DNA of 64,000 bases from Methanosarcina barkeri str. Wiesmoor (GCF_000969985.1 NZ_CP009526.1:3782001-3846000), one strand, 5' to 3'. Counted from the stretch's first letter, positions 18,462 to 27,473 are shown. Program-made: numbers and translations. Notes: a model not told the origin generated them from the sequence alone.

Positions 18462-20189
18462 ATGTTAAAAAGTATATTAATTACGATGTTATTATTACTT
18501 TCTACAGGTATAGCATTCGCAAGCCCGGTATCAGAAGATCAAAATTCTAATGTTACACAGCTTAACAATACACAGCTTAACAATACACAGCTTAACAATA
18601 CACAGCTTAAAGTTATGCAGTTTGAAGAAATTCTTCCTAAAGAAGAAGGATTCTCAGTAAGTTATGCATCATGGAGCCCTGATGGACAATACCTGCTGAT
18701 AACCTCTTCCAAATCGATTTCTCTTTCACATAGTATTCACAAGCACTATCTCTTAGACACGAAATCCCGTACATTGGGAGAAATCGATTATGGAGTAAAA
18801 GAGTTTAACAGTTATTCCATACCCGGGGCAGAGTGGTCTCCATCTGGGGACAAGATATATTTTGGAGTTTCAAAGGTTGAACGAACAAACACTGGCTATT
18901 GTTTTGTTATTTGTAATCCCGATGGTACGAATTTAAAATGTATAGGCACCAACTACACGGACCTTTCAAGCATATTAGAAAACATTGGGAATATTGGTTT
19001 TCAGAGAAAGCTTAAATGGAGTCCTGATTCCAGTAAAATCACGTTTGAATGGGAAAACCCAGAAAATCACTCTACTAAAGTGTATACTGCAAGCAGAAAT
19101 GGTACAAATGCCCGTGAACTTTCTTCAGCTACATATCCACAGCCTGTCTGGTATGATTCTGACAAAATCTTCATTACTACAGATGAAGGATCTGTAGATC
19201 TTATCAACGAGAGTGGGGATTTAATTCAGACTTTCCAGCCGGAAGATAATGATGAAAAATACTGTGCTTTTTCACTCAGTCCTGACAGGAAAAAAATACT
19301 CCTGGTTTCTGGACTGCCAGGAAGCTTCGATTTGCAGACCTATATATCTAACACTGACGGTTCGGAATTGAAAGGAAAAATTTCTTATTACGATGGCACC
19401 GAAAAGCGTATCTTAACAAAAGAATACTGGCAGCCAAACGGTTCATGTCTTCTGGTAAATCAGAATGGTAATCTCTATCTCGTAGAGGGAGACGAAAATA
19501 AAAAGTCTCTTTTGTATAAAGGTAATGCAAGCGAACCTCAATGGTTCCCTGATGGGAAGAAAATATTATTCGTTGAAGGTAAAAATAAACTGTATTCGAT
19601 CGATGTCGATGGAACTAACCTGACCTTCATAACCAGTTTCGGACTTACGTCCTCTTATTTCTGGGATTTATTCTGTGACCCTCTCGACGAAGCTAAAAAA
19701 TTTTCGATAAGCCCGTCTGGAGATCTGATAGTGTTCACATCTGCTCTTTACCCTGATACCGGAAAGATCATTGAAAATGAACCAGGCCCTTCAAAATGTC
19801 AAAACATTGCAGCTCCTTTATTCGTTGTCAACTCTGACAGTTCTAATCTCACTCAGATAACACCTACAATAAAAGGTAGACATGACATCTTAAGAGAGTG
19901 GAGCTCTAATGGAGAACGGCTTACTATAAGGTCTATTATGTTTTCTTCGGATAGTGACTGGGAGTATAAAGAAAATTCTCTTGTAGAATTAAATGCGACG
20001 AACTTTTCCTATATCTGGAAAAATATGCCTGTGAAGAAAATTACAGAGAATGAAAAGTCCAATACTGTTGATAATGTCCAGAGTAATAAATCCAGCTCTA
20101 TAAATACCTCAAAGGTTACTGAGAATGAGGAAAAAAGCAAGCAATCTACTTGCTTTTTCTTCTTACATTTTTTGCCTGTATCTGAATGA
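18462..20189 (+). CDS. Exported TolB-like (PD40) beta-propeller protein
   Basis: A signal peptide (MLKSILITMLLLLSTGIAFA) is followed by a Thr/Asn/Gln-rich segment with four NNTQL repeats (15-bp units) and then WD40-like PD40 repeats: ASWSPDGQYLLITSS, AEWSPSGDKIYFGVS, LKWSPDSSKITFEWE, FSLSPDRKKILLVSG, PQWFPDGKKILFVEG. TolB-type propellers are protein-binding; no catalytic domain accompanies it, so a ligand-binding or adhesion role is inferred. The C-terminus is odd: the coding frame runs through a terminator-like hairpin, giving a Cys/Phe-rich tail (KQSTCFFFLHFLPVSE) where sister proteins carry a membrane anchor, so a late frameshift is possible. No ribosome binding site better than TGGGA is seen. 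Confidence 0.82.
   Translation: MLKSILITMLLLLSTGIAFASPVSEDQNSNVTQLNNTQLNNTQLNNTQLKVMQFEEILPKEEGFSVSYASWSPDGQYLLITSSKSISLSHSIHKHYLLDTKSRTLGEIDYGVKEFNSYSIPGAEWSPSGDKIYFGVSKVERTNTGYCFVICNPDGTNLKCIGTNYTDLSSILENIGNIGFQRKLKWSPDSSKITFEWENPENHSTKVYTASRNGTNARELSSATYPQPVWYDSDKIFITTDEGSVDLINESGDLIQTFQPEDNDEKYCAFSLSPDRKKILLVSGLPGSFDLQTYISNTDGSELKGKISYYDGTEKRILTKEYWQPNGSCLLVNQNGNLYLVEGDENKKSLLYKGNASEPQWFPDGKKILFVEGKNKLYSIDVDGTNLTFITSFGLTSSYFWDLFCDPLDEAKKFSISPSGDLIVFTSALYPDTGKIIENEPGPSKCQNIAAPLFVVNSDSSNLTQITPTIKGRHDILREWSSNGERLTIRSIMFSSDSDWEYKENSLVELNATNFSYIWKNMPVKKITENEKSNTVDNVQSNKSSSINTSKVTENEEKSKQSTCFFFLHFLPVSE
20133..20165 (+). terminator. Terminator hairpin inside the 3' end of the TolB-like gene
   Basis: AAAAGCAAG at 20133-20141 pairs perfectly with CTTGCTTTT at 20149-20157 and a pyrimidine-rich tract follows. 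The stop codon of the gene lies 30 nt beyond it. Confidence 0.6.
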
Positions 20190-20285
20190 ACTAACAAGTG
20201 GTATCAGTCCCTAGAATATAATAATAGGGATCTTATCACAGATTTAAACCTGAGCAGCAGAGGATTCTCAGAAGGATTACTCAGC

Positions 20286-20480
20286 TTAATCTTCAATAAG
20301 TTCTATGGCATCTTCCGGGCAGGCTTCCACACACTGGTTGCACTCTATGCAATTTTCCGGGCGGGCTACAACTGCCCTTTTTACTCGATCAATTTCTTCG
20401 ATATCAAAAACGTCTGCAGGGCAAACTTCATAGCAGGCAAGAGCTCCGGTACACTTTTTATAGTCGATTACTGGGTACAT
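20286..20480 (-). CDS. Small ferredoxin with one altered Fe-S site
   Basis: A 64-residue, two-cluster type ferredoxin: an electron carrier of the cytoplasm. The second site is complete (CIECNQCVEACP, CX2CX2CX3CP). The first reads CTGALACYEVCP: the second Cys of the usual CX2CX2CX3CP is Ala, so it could hold a [3Fe-4S] cluster or a cluster with a non-Cys ligand. AAGGTGG lies 7 nt before the ATG. It is a single-gene unit, converging on the TolB-like gene. The redox partner cannot be told from context. Confidence 0.92.
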   Translation of the reverse strand: MYPVIDYKKCTGALACYEVCPADVFDIEEIDRVKRAVVARPENCIECNQCVEACPEDAIELIED

Positions 20481-20514
20481 TTTTCTTCCACCTTATTTTT
20501 TCCAGATTGAAAGT

Positions 20515-20712
20515 TAAATTTGCAGTGCTAATACTAATATCAATAACGATTTTATTATTTCGCCTTTTAGTGCTAATACCAATCTCGGTAACGATTTTAT
20601 TATTTTGTCTTTTTACTGAATTTCAAGTTTACAGTTTCTTACTGAATTTCAAGTTTACAGTTTCGTTTAAAGAATTTCAACGTTTAAGGTCTCTTACTGA
20701 ATTTCAATGTCT
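20515..20712. repeat. Two tandem repeats between ferredoxin and Hsp20-like gene
   Basis: A unit of about 42 bp (GTGCTAATACY followed by a segment ending ACGATTTTATTATTT) occurs twice at 20525-20610. A 27-bp unit (TTACTGAATTTCAAGTTTAC plus AGTTTC) follows in about three copies up to 20712. The last copy is the coding end of the Hsp20-like gene, so its final codons and stop have been copied downstream. Confidence 0.75.
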
Positions 20713-20990
20713 ACAGTCTCTGAACTCTCTCTGTAAGGTACTATGACAAACAGTTTTCCATCACAATATCTGGCGACCGCTTTTTGAGGAACAACCCCGC
20801 AGCAGAATGCATAAGTCCCTGCGTACTCAACCCCGGTCTCTTCTCTTTTCGCTCTTACGAAAAAGCCTTCTTCAACCATCTTTAGTTCAATATTCTCTTT
20901 CTTTACTCCAGGCAGATCGATCTGAATTTCAAGGTTTCCCTTGTCATCAGAACACGAAAATACATCAGGAGACATTTTCACCATGGCCAT
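20694..20990 (-). CDS. Small Hsp20/alpha-crystallin-like protein
   Basis: About 98 residues from ATG 20990, which follows GGGAGGGG by 4-5 nt; a longer frame exists but lacks such a site. The core NLEIQIDLPGVKKENIELKM and the C-terminal LFVIVPYRE fit a minimal alpha-crystallin domain. The N-terminal oligomerisation arm of normal small heat-shock proteins and the C-terminal IXI tail are largely missing, and a Cys pair (FCCG) is present. It may be a holdase-like or scaffold protein. It is much shorter than the full Hsp20 at 25146-25604. Confidence 0.75.
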   Translation of the reverse strand: MAMVKMSPDVFSCSDDKGNLEIQIDLPGVKKENIELKMVEEGFFVRAKREETGVEYAGTYAFCCGVVPQKAVARYCDGKLFVIVPYRESSETVDIEIQ

Positions 20991-21038
20991 ACTACCCCTC
21001 CCAAATAATTTTTTTCTTCGGTAAACTACATAAAACAA

Positions 21039-21491
21039 CTAACTTAGTCCATATATTGCGGAGTTTAGTGTAAGGCGTTAAGGCATCTGTGTTCAGAATT
21101 TCCTTTTTGAATATAGATGCTCCGACATCAGATATTTGAATAATACCTGTTACGGCACAAGATTCGAATCTTAGATGCTACGAGACTGGATATAAGAATC
21201 TTCGATTTACGATATTATATGTCGATTTTTTATTCAAATTCTTGTTCCGAACCGCCACACAAACCCCAATGCTACACAAACCCCAATAATAGAGTAAAAA
21301 TCTCGATATTTATAATTTGTGAATCGATATATCGATTCACAGACCATGTTATTCTAATTTTTAAAGGATAAAACAGACATAACAAAGCTTTATTGCAGAA
21401 TTCTTGAAGTAAAGGTATCTTAATTGGTAATTTTCGGGCTGATCTCTTTTTTATACTCTTTTTGCAATGGTTTATCTGTCATATGAAATGT
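21039..21491. other. Gene-free stretch with a perfect 22-bp palindrome
   Basis: At 21319-21340 GTGAATCGATA is followed directly by its exact complement. It could be an operator or a hairpin. A 12-bp palindrome (AGATTCGAATCT) lies near 21163. No coding signal is seen. Confidence 0.6.
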
Positions 21492-22037
21492 TCAGCTCCA
21501 TAGCTCACGGTTTTTGTCGATGAAAGCACGTTGGATCTCTTTTTTTGAAGAGGTGTAAATCAGGGCTGCAGGATGGTAAAGTTTCAGGATTGTTCTTCCT
21601 TCATGTTCCACAGGGACTCCCCATTCGAGTTTTTTCCCGGGGCAAAAGGACTTCTCGGCTGTATTACCAAGAAGGATTATAATTTTCGGGTTAAGCAGGA
21701 TTATCTGAGAAAGCAGGAAGGGCTTACAGCATTCTATCTCGTTTATACTGGGTCTTCGGTTTTCAGGGGGGTGGCATTTGACTGTATTTGTTACCATCCA
21801 ATCTTCTTCGGAAAGCCCCATGTACTCGATCATTTTATCCAGTTTTTTTCCTGCCCTGCCGTAAAACGGAATTCCGGTTTCATTTTCGCGTTTTCCTGGG
21901 GCTTCTCCTATGAAGAAAACTTTCGGGTTGCAGGACCCTTTTCCTATGACTCTTTTGATTGCACTTTTATGGAGTGGGCATCGGGTGCATTTAAGTATCT
22001 CCTTTGTAACAGTTTCGTATCCGGCTTCCACCATCAT
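21492..22037 (-). CDS. Family 4 (Fe-S) uracil-DNA glycosylase
   Basis: Removes uracil from deaminated DNA. Motif 1 is GEAPGKRENETGIPFYGRAG, motif 2 the C-terminal HPAAL; the Cys residues CTRC near the N-terminus and those in KCHPPENRRP and ECCKPF are positioned to hold the [4Fe-4S] cluster of family 4 enzymes. The length of 181-197 residues fits. The first ATG (22037, ATGATG) has no ribosome binding site. A strong AGGAGGT at 22094-22099 points 8 nt downstream to an in-frame ACG at 22085, adding a charged 16-residue N-terminus. Alternatively the same site translates a 14-codon leader peptide (ATG 22078) whose TGA overlaps the ATGATG, giving coupled translation. It is divergent from pgk. Confidence 0.92.
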   Translation of the reverse strand: MMVEAGYETVTKEILKCTRCPLHKSAIKRVIGKGSCNPKVFFIGEAPGKRENETGIPFYGRAGKKLDKMIEYMGLSEEDWMVTNTVKCHPPENRRPSINEIECCKPFLLSQIILLNPKIIILLGNTAEKSFCPGKKLEWGVPVEHEGRTILKLYHPAALIYTSSKKEIQRAFIDKNRELWS

Positions 22038-22337
22038 TCTGATTCTTTCTTCAAAATCTCTACGGTTATCTTTTTCATATGTCGTCGCCTTCTACCTCCT
22101 TTAATATTTTTTTCTGTAATCCGATATATTATTAAATTGTGGCTAGTTTTTGATTCTGGCTTTTATATAAAATTCGTAATCTCTCTCATGAAGCCTGCAA
22201 ACAAACAAACTTATTTATGGAAAAAATTCCATGACAACATAACCACTATTTAATGATAAAAAATCTCTAAAATTTGCTATTAAATTTTATTCTCCAATAT
22301 CTATATAAAAATATTATTCACAAAGGTGCGCTGAGGT

Positions 22338-23576
22338 ATGACTTCTAGAGACTTTCTTACAATCGATGATTTTGACACGCACGGAAAGACAATTCTTGTA
22401 AGGGTTGACCTGAACTCCCCTATGGATCCACAGGGTAATATTCTGGATGATATGCGGATCCGAAGCCATATTGCCACCTTGAAGGATCTTGAGGACGCAA
22501 AAGTTGTTTTGCTTGCACACCAGAGCAGGCCCGGAAAAAAAGACTTTACTACAATGAAGCCTCATGCCAACCTGATGTCCAAATACCTGGGAAAGCAGGT
22601 TCTTTATGTAGATGATATTTTTGGAACTTATGCAAAGACCAGGATTGCTTCTATGGAAAATGGAGATGTCATCCTGCTCGAAAATGTAAGGTTCTATTCT
22701 GAAGAAAGCCTCGAAAGAACTCCAGCAGAACAGGCAAAAACTTATCCGGTTAAAAAACTGGCACCTTTTGTAGATATCTTCCTTAATGATGCCTTTGCCG
22801 TATCTCACAGGTCTCAACTTTCCGTAGTAGGATTTACAGAGGTTCTCCCTACCGGAGCCGGAAGGGTCATGGAAAAGGAACTCACGTCTTTGGATCGGGG
22901 GATCAAAGGAGGGGAACGGCCAACGATTTTCGTTCTCGGAGGGGCAAAAGTCGATGATTCGCTCCATGTGGCGGAAAATGTGCTTTCAAATGGAGGAGCT
23001 GACCGGGTACTCCTGACCGGAGTAGTAGCAAATGTGGCACTTGCGGCATCCGGTATAGATATCGGAAAAGTAAATCTGGACTTCATCAAATCCCAGGGCT
23101 ACGAAGACCAGATCGAAAAAGCAAAAAGTATACTTACGAAATTCAAAGATAAAGTTGGTCTTCCAAGGGATGTGGCTTTAAACGACAATAAGAAGCGGGT
23201 CGAATTGCCTGTTTCAGAACTTAATTCTAATTCTCTTCCTATAAACGATATTGGGCTTGAAACCATTGTGGACTTTACCAGTGAAATCGCAAGTGCAAAA
23301 ACTGTTATCTTAAACGGCCCTGCGGGGATTTCCGAAGTTGCTGAGTTTGCCCTTGGAACGCACGAGATTATAAAAGCTGCTATTAAATCCGAGTTTTCAA
23401 TCATTGGCGGTGGGCATATTTCGGCAGAAGTTGAGCATCTCGGGCTTGCACACCGTTTCTCTCACATCAGTACAGGTGGCGGGGCACTAATTGATTATCT
23501 CTCAGGAGTAAAGCTGCCTGGTGTAGAGGCCCTGAAATCTGCAGCTAAGAGATATGAAGAAGCTAAGAAAATCTAA
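22338..23576 (+). CDS. pgk: Phosphoglycerate kinase
   Basis: Interconverts 3-phosphoglycerate and 1,3-bisphosphoglycerate, used mainly in the gluconeogenic direction in methanogens. Substrate-site motifs: LVRVDLNSPMD, RIRSHIATL, LLAHQSRPGKKDF, ENVRFYSEE, NDAFAVSHR and, at the nucleotide side, VLGGAKVDDS, LNGPAGISE and STGGGALIDYLSG. At 412 residues it has the archaeal PGK length. GAGGT lies just before the ATG and GGTG 12 nt upstream. Divergent from the uracil-DNA glycosylase gene with a 250-bp AT-rich gap. Confidence 0.97.
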   Translation: MTSRDFLTIDDFDTHGKTILVRVDLNSPMDPQGNILDDMRIRSHIATLKDLEDAKVVLLAHQSRPGKKDFTTMKPHANLMSKYLGKQVLYVDDIFGTYAKTRIASMENGDVILLENVRFYSEESLERTPAEQAKTYPVKKLAPFVDIFLNDAFAVSHRSQLSVVGFTEVLPTGAGRVMEKELTSLDRGIKGGERPTIFVLGGAKVDDSLHVAENVLSNGGADRVLLTGVVANVALAASGIDIGKVNLDFIKSQGYEDQIEKAKSILTKFKDKVGLPRDVALNDNKKRVELPVSELNSNSLPINDIGLETIVDFTSEIASAKTVILNGPAGISEVAEFALGTHEIIKAAIKSEFSIIGGGHISAEVEHLGLAHRFSHISTGGGALIDYLSGVKLPGVEALKSAAKRYEEAKKI

Positions 23577-23619
23577 TTCTTCTGTTTCCTATAAGTTCTG
23601 ACATCTGTGAAAATAAGTT

Positions 23620-23695
23620 ATCTATTGGGAGTTTCCTTCTGGGAGTTTTCTATTGGGAGTTTCCTTCTGGGAATTTCCTTCTGCCAAACTTCCTG
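23620..23695. repeat. Minisatellite behind pgk
   Basis: About five copies of a 14-16 bp unit (TTGGGAGTTTCCTTC with variants) just downstream of the pgk stop. No coding signal. Confidence 0.7.
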
Positions 23696-23849
23696 GCTTT
23701 TCTTTTTTAAAACAATCCATTTCATCTTCCGATTTCTTAAAAGTGAAATTTTGGAGATATACTTTTACCAGCTTCGATAAACATAATGTTATACTAGCTT
23801 CCACTTAAATTATAATACTAACCTTAAGTAGATGCATATCTGGCATTTG

Positions 23850-23998
23850 CAGCTATTACTGGTAGTTGCTGGTAACACTTACAGTTAGTACTGGTAACAC
23901 TTACAGTTAGTACTGGTAATGGTGGAATAGTTAAGTTGATACTGATAATGCTGGTAACACCTACAGTTAGACTGGTAATGATGGTAATAATCACATCT
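23850..23998. repeat. 22-bp tandem repeat upstream of the AMMECR1 gene
   Basis: Units of the form ACTGGTAACACTTACAGTT plus AGT, two perfect and several degenerate. The core GGTAACACTTACAGTT recurs at 25964-25980, upstream of the Hsp20 gene. Confidence 0.75.
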
Positions 23999-24053
23999 AA
24001 TGCTGGTTAAGAGTTACAGTCAAGAATTAAAGATAAAATTGAGGTGTTGGTAT

Positions 24054-24662
24054 ATGCTTACAGATGTTGAAGGCAGGGCTGCAGTCAAACTTGCAAGGAA
24101 AACGATCGAATCGTTCCTATCGGAAGAAAAGCTTCCAGAACCTCAAGAATTGGGTTTTGAGCTTTCGCCGGTTTTCGGGGAGAAAAGGGGAGTTTTTGTC
24201 ACACTTACTGAAAGTGGGCTTCTGAGGGGCTGTATAGGACATCCGTTTCCGGATTCGAGACTTGAGGATGCAATTATGGATTCTGCAATTTCTGCGGCAA
24301 CCAGGGACCCGCGTTTTCCTCCGGTGAGAGAAGATGAGCTGAACAAAATAGTTGTTGAGGTAACAATTCTTACACAGCCTGAAAAGATTAATGCTCCTGC
24401 AGAAGAGCTTCCTGAGCGCATAGAGGTCGGAAAGCATGGACTTATTGTAAAGCAGGGCTACTGTCAGGGACTTTTGCTTCCTCAGGTCGCTCCTGAGTAT
24501 AATATGGATTCTATCGAGTTTTTGGGCCATACCTGCTTGAAAGCTGGCCTTTTGCCTGACGCCTGGCTCAAAGGAGCCGAAGTCTCCTGTTTCGAAGGGC
24601 AGATTTTCAAGGAAAAAGAACCATGTGGCGAGGTCCTCGAGGAAAATTTTTCATGTGAATGA
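24054..24662 (+). CDS. AMMECR1-family protein
   Basis: A 202-residue protein with the diagnostic [10 protein letters not shown] motif (residues about 57-66), [17 protein letters not shown], and [20 protein letters not shown], the typical order of AMMECR1 domains in archaea. The family is widespread but its biochemical activity is unknown; a fold shared with putative metal-dependent enzymes has been noted. The start at 24054 is fixed by GAGGTG 7 nt upstream; an in-frame ATG at 24000 has no such site and lies in repeat DNA. It is a single-gene unit. Confidence 0.93.
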   Translation: MLTDVEGRAAVKLARKTIESFLSEEKLPEPQELGFELSPVFGEKRGVFVTLTESGLLRGCIGHPFPDSRLEDAIMDSAISAATRDPRFPPVREDELNKIVVEVTILTQPEKINAPAEELPERIEVGKHGLIVKQGYCQGLLLPQVAPEYNMDSIEFLGHTCLKAGLLPDAWLKGAEVSCFEGQIFKEKEPCGEVLEENFSCE

Positions 24663-24950
24663 GAAATTTGAAGTTTCCTGGATTTCTTAAAACAGCCTGG
24701 ATTTCTTAAAACATTTTAGAATTCTTACGTAGCTTTCAGAGCTTTATGAGTAGGAAAACCTATATTTCAAAGTAAAACATGAATAGTACAATTAAGTTTA
24801 TTGGGAAGGAATATACAGGAAGTAAATAAACAGGAAATTAGTAAATAGGTATCAAATATACTGGAAATTAGTTAATAGAGAGCAAATAAATCGAAAATTA
24901 GTAAATAGGAACTAAATACACAGGAAATGAATAAACAATAGATCGAATTT
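24663..24950. repeat. Tandem repeats behind the AMMECR1 gene
   Basis: A 19-bp unit (AGCCTGGATTTCTTAAAAC) is repeated twice near 24675-24712. Three or four degenerate units of about 34 bp (AAATAAACAGGAAATTAGTA core) follow at about 24820-24945. The rest of 24951-25145 shows only a small GATTGTGGTA triplication near 25070. Confidence 0.65.
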
Positions 24951-25145
24951 CGTTTTACTGCGGGCAGCCTTCAGGCTTTCAGAACCCTATTCCTGAGCCT
25001 GTCCGCAGGTGATTTTTGGAACTTGAGAGTTTTTCAGGCTGAAATCAAGTTGAAATCCAGCTTATTTGGATTGTGGTAGATTGTGGTAGATTGCGGTATC
25101 GGTATTGTGATACGTTGTTTGAGTATTCTTATCCTGAGTGCTGGT

Positions 25146-25604
25146 TTATTCAATCTCGATTCTCTTTCCAGCTACGGATTTTGTTTTCGGTAGGGTGACA
25201 GTTAAGACTCCATTTTTGAGCTGCGCAGTTGTTCCTTCTTCAGTTACGCCGTCGGGAAGAGGAATCTCACGGTAATAGCGCATGAAAGACCGCTCTTTTC
25301 TGAGGTAACCTTCTTTTTCAGCCTCTTCTTCTTTTCCTTTACCTGCACTGATTACCAGAACATTATCCCTTAGATTGAGTTCAACATCTTCTCTGTCAAC
25401 CCCGGGCAGGTCGGTTGTTACAACTACCTTCTCATCTTCTTCCATAACATCAGTCAGCGGAGAGAAAGCTTCGTTTCCGAACCGACTTTCCAGTGCAGGA
25501 AAAGTTCTGAACATATTTTCCATATAATTCTGCATTCTTCTGATCTCGTCAAATGGGTCCCAGCTATACATGTCACGGTCTGTTCTTTTCATTGGAAATT
25601 TCAT
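25146..25604 (-). CDS. Hsp20 family small heat-shock protein
   Basis: A 152-residue ATP-independent chaperone that binds unfolding proteins in the cytoplasm. The N-terminal arm has WDPFDEIRRMQNYMENMF; the alpha-crystallin domain runs from about 48 to 135 with VVTTDLPGVDREDVELNL and the hallmark LKNGVLTVTLPK; the tail ends KRIEIE, the IXI anchor for oligomers. AGGAGG lies 8 nt before the ATG. The long AT-rich region upstream likely holds its heat-responsive promoter, but no operator could be identified. Confidence 0.96.
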   Translation of the reverse strand: MKFPMKRTDRDMYSWDPFDEIRRMQNYMENMFRTFPALESRFGNEAFSPLTDVMEEDEKVVVTTDLPGVDREDVELNLRDNVLVISAGKGKEEEAEKEGYLRKERSFMRYYREIPLPDGVTEEGTTAQLKNGVLTVTLPKTKSVAGKRIEIE

Positions 25605-26263
25605 ATACAGATTCCTCCTTATTCAATTCCAGGTTTCCTTGGTCGCAAGCCTTCCAGATTTCAGACTTTTCGGATTTCAGGATTGCTTTTCTTTCAATTT
25701 TCCTGGGTTTTATTTGTCTTTACATTGATTTTGATCTGTAAAGTTAGTCCTGAACAGTTATTATCCACCTCTCCAGAAAACTGCCTGGATAGTACGGGAA
25801 AGAAATAACGGCGGAGGTCCGTTTTTAATCTTACCCGTTTTTTACAGGCACGATACTGAGAGTTCAAGACTCCCACACTTTTTTAGGAGGTAGGGACAAG
25901 TTCGTTTTTAGAAGGCGGTACCGGTTCGTCTTCGGTCTGTTCGCAGATATCTATTGTAACTGATGGGTAACACTTACAGTTCTTGTTTAATTGTTCTGTA
26001 AGGGTGGTGTTGTTCCCAAGTTACTACCCTATAGATAGTACTTTTAATATTTATAATTTTCGCATATTATGGGTTTAATACGTATAAAATCAGGAATTTA
26101 TCAGGAAAAATTGCAAAATTTTCGGGCAAAACAGATTCTAAAGAAAAAGAGGGCTGGAATATTTTTTAGTTAAATGTATATCGAGATCCGATTAAGTGAC
26201 AATTTCCACTAGAAAATCTCTATCCAGTGAAGGAAAACAAGAAATTTTTAAAACAAGAAACTT
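25605..26263. other. Gene-free region upstream of Hsp20
   Basis: No convincing coding frame on either strand. It contains the dispersed GGTAACACTTACAGTT motif (25964-25980) and an AT-rich tract (26030-26180) that may hold the Hsp20 promoter. Confidence 0.45.
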
Positions 26264-26440
26264 TTACGCTGCTGAACCTCTCACGTCCCTGCAAAGCAGT
26301 TCTGCCTGCTTGAGAATATTCTCAGTAGCAAGTTTTTGTTTATCTGGAGGATATCCATACTTTTTCAGCAATCTTTTTACGTTGACCCTTATTTTTGCCT
26401 GGATATTTTTCCGGAGAGTCCAGTAAACGCCTTCATTTTA
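26264..26440 (-). pseudogene. C-terminal fragment of type I restriction endonuclease subunit HsdR
   Basis: The minus frame ending at TAA 26264-26266 reads YWTLRKNIQAKIRVNVKRLL, then KKYGYPPDKQKLATENILKQ and AELLC. This is the characteristic C-terminus of HsdR proteins (W-T-x-R-x-x-x-x-A-K-x-R-x-x-V-K-R-x-L-x-K-Y-G-Y-P-P-D). A stop lies just upstream and no further HsdR sequence is seen, so only about 55 residues of an enzyme near 1000 residues remain. Confidence 0.75.
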
Positions 26441-26798
26441 CCGAATTCAGTTTTTCTGCCGAGCAAGTTTCATCCATTTAACAGTTTATAAACGCAAGCA
26501 ATTTTTCCGTCAAACCAGAACCCACAACATATATTTTTTAAGTGGTAATGCAATTCAGCATTTCTAAAAACTTGTTAAATCAACGGAGCCGGTAAAAAGA
26601 ATAGATTTGAATTCAAATCCGGCAGGTGGTTTTGAAGAAAAGTTTTTTTGGAACAACGGAAAACCGTATTAGTTGTCTTTAACGTGTCTTGTCACGCTCG
26701 ACGCAGGAGAGCGGCCTTTCCGTAAAATTACAAAACGAATATCACTATTATGATAGTCACAGAAATAGGTACAAAAGAAAAAATGAGATTAAAATCCT
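26441..26798. other. Gene-free stretch between HsdR remnant and GIY-YIG gene
   Basis: No coding frame or RNA gene could be supported. A short palindrome (ATTTGAATTCAAAT) near 26606 is the only structure noted. Confidence 0.4.
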
Positions 26799-27473
26799 TT
26801 ATTCAAGGAATTCATTGATTCCGGCCGCGTGTGACACTAAATTTTTGATTAGCTGCATATCCTCATCAGACAAAGGCTCTTTATATAACTCATTTACCAA
26901 CCAGAGCCCACTTTTGCTTATTTTTTCTTTTGGGGAAAGCAAACCCAGCCAGTTAGAAGAAGGGCTGCATTCATCACATAGGGAAATTGTGGAGATAATT
27001 TTTGATTCAAGTTCGAGCCTTTTTTCCTGGGTTTCGACTTCAATTGCAACAAAGCTGAAATTTGCCTGGATATATTGGCTTACTCTTTTTTCTACTTCTT
27101 TTTGTTTCTCTTTCTGTTTCTCAAAATCAATCAAGGCCAAATGTTTTTCTTTTGTTTCCTTGCTGGTTAAATTTATTTCCCACTGATCAAGAAAAGGATC
27201 TTTATCCCTGTTAAGTAAAGCTCGCCCTATATTCTTCCTGAAAACGCTCAGATCTTTGTTTTCTTTGATAAAATGTTGCTTAAGTCGTGATCTTAATCGG
27301 TTTTTGCCTTTATGAGTCCCTATGCGAACGATTCTATCCATACCGTGGGCAATTTCTCCATTTTCAAACAAAATATAGATTCCATTGTGAGGGATTTTCC
27401 TTTCATCAAATGGGAAATTTATTCTTTCCAGATTATTGAACCATTGATGCAGTTGTTTGCATTTTTCACTCAT
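26799..27473 (-). CDS. GIY-YIG nuclease-fold protein of a type I R-M locus
   Basis: About 224 residues. The N-terminal part has NGIYILFENGE followed by DRIVRIGTHKGKNRLRSRL, a divergent GIY-YIG arrangement (second motif RIG instead of YIG) with the conserved Arg downstream. A Lys/Glu-rich coiled segment (KEKQKEVEKRVSQYI) and a C-terminal domain ending in GLWLVNELY follow. ATG 27473 has GAGGTG 5 nt upstream and overlaps the stop of the DUF6884 frame (ATGAGTGA), so the two were translated together; a longer upstream frame was rejected for this reason. Nuclease activity is inferred from the fold only. It looks intact although its neighbours are decayed. Confidence 0.75.
   Translation of the reverse strand: MSEKCKQLHQWFNNLERINFPFDERKIPHNGIYILFENGEIAHGMDRIVRIGTHKGKNRLRSRLKQHFIKENKDLSVFRKNIGRALLNRDKDPFLDQWEINLTSKETKEKHLALIDFEKQKEKQKEVEKRVSQYIQANFSFVAIEVETQEKRLELESKIISTISLCDECSPSSNWLGLLSPKEKISKSGLWLVNELYKEPLSDEDMQLIKNLVSHAAGINEFLE

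Noticed and set aside
21573-22253. A 226-codon plus-strand frame
   Set aside because: It is antisense to the uracil-DNA glycosylase gene and has no domain-like sequence or ribosome binding site.
26580-26660. Possible tRNA 3' half or attachment site around ATTTGAATTCAAATCC
   Set aside because: No acceptor or anticodon arms can be folded; the T-arm likeness comes from a simple palindrome.
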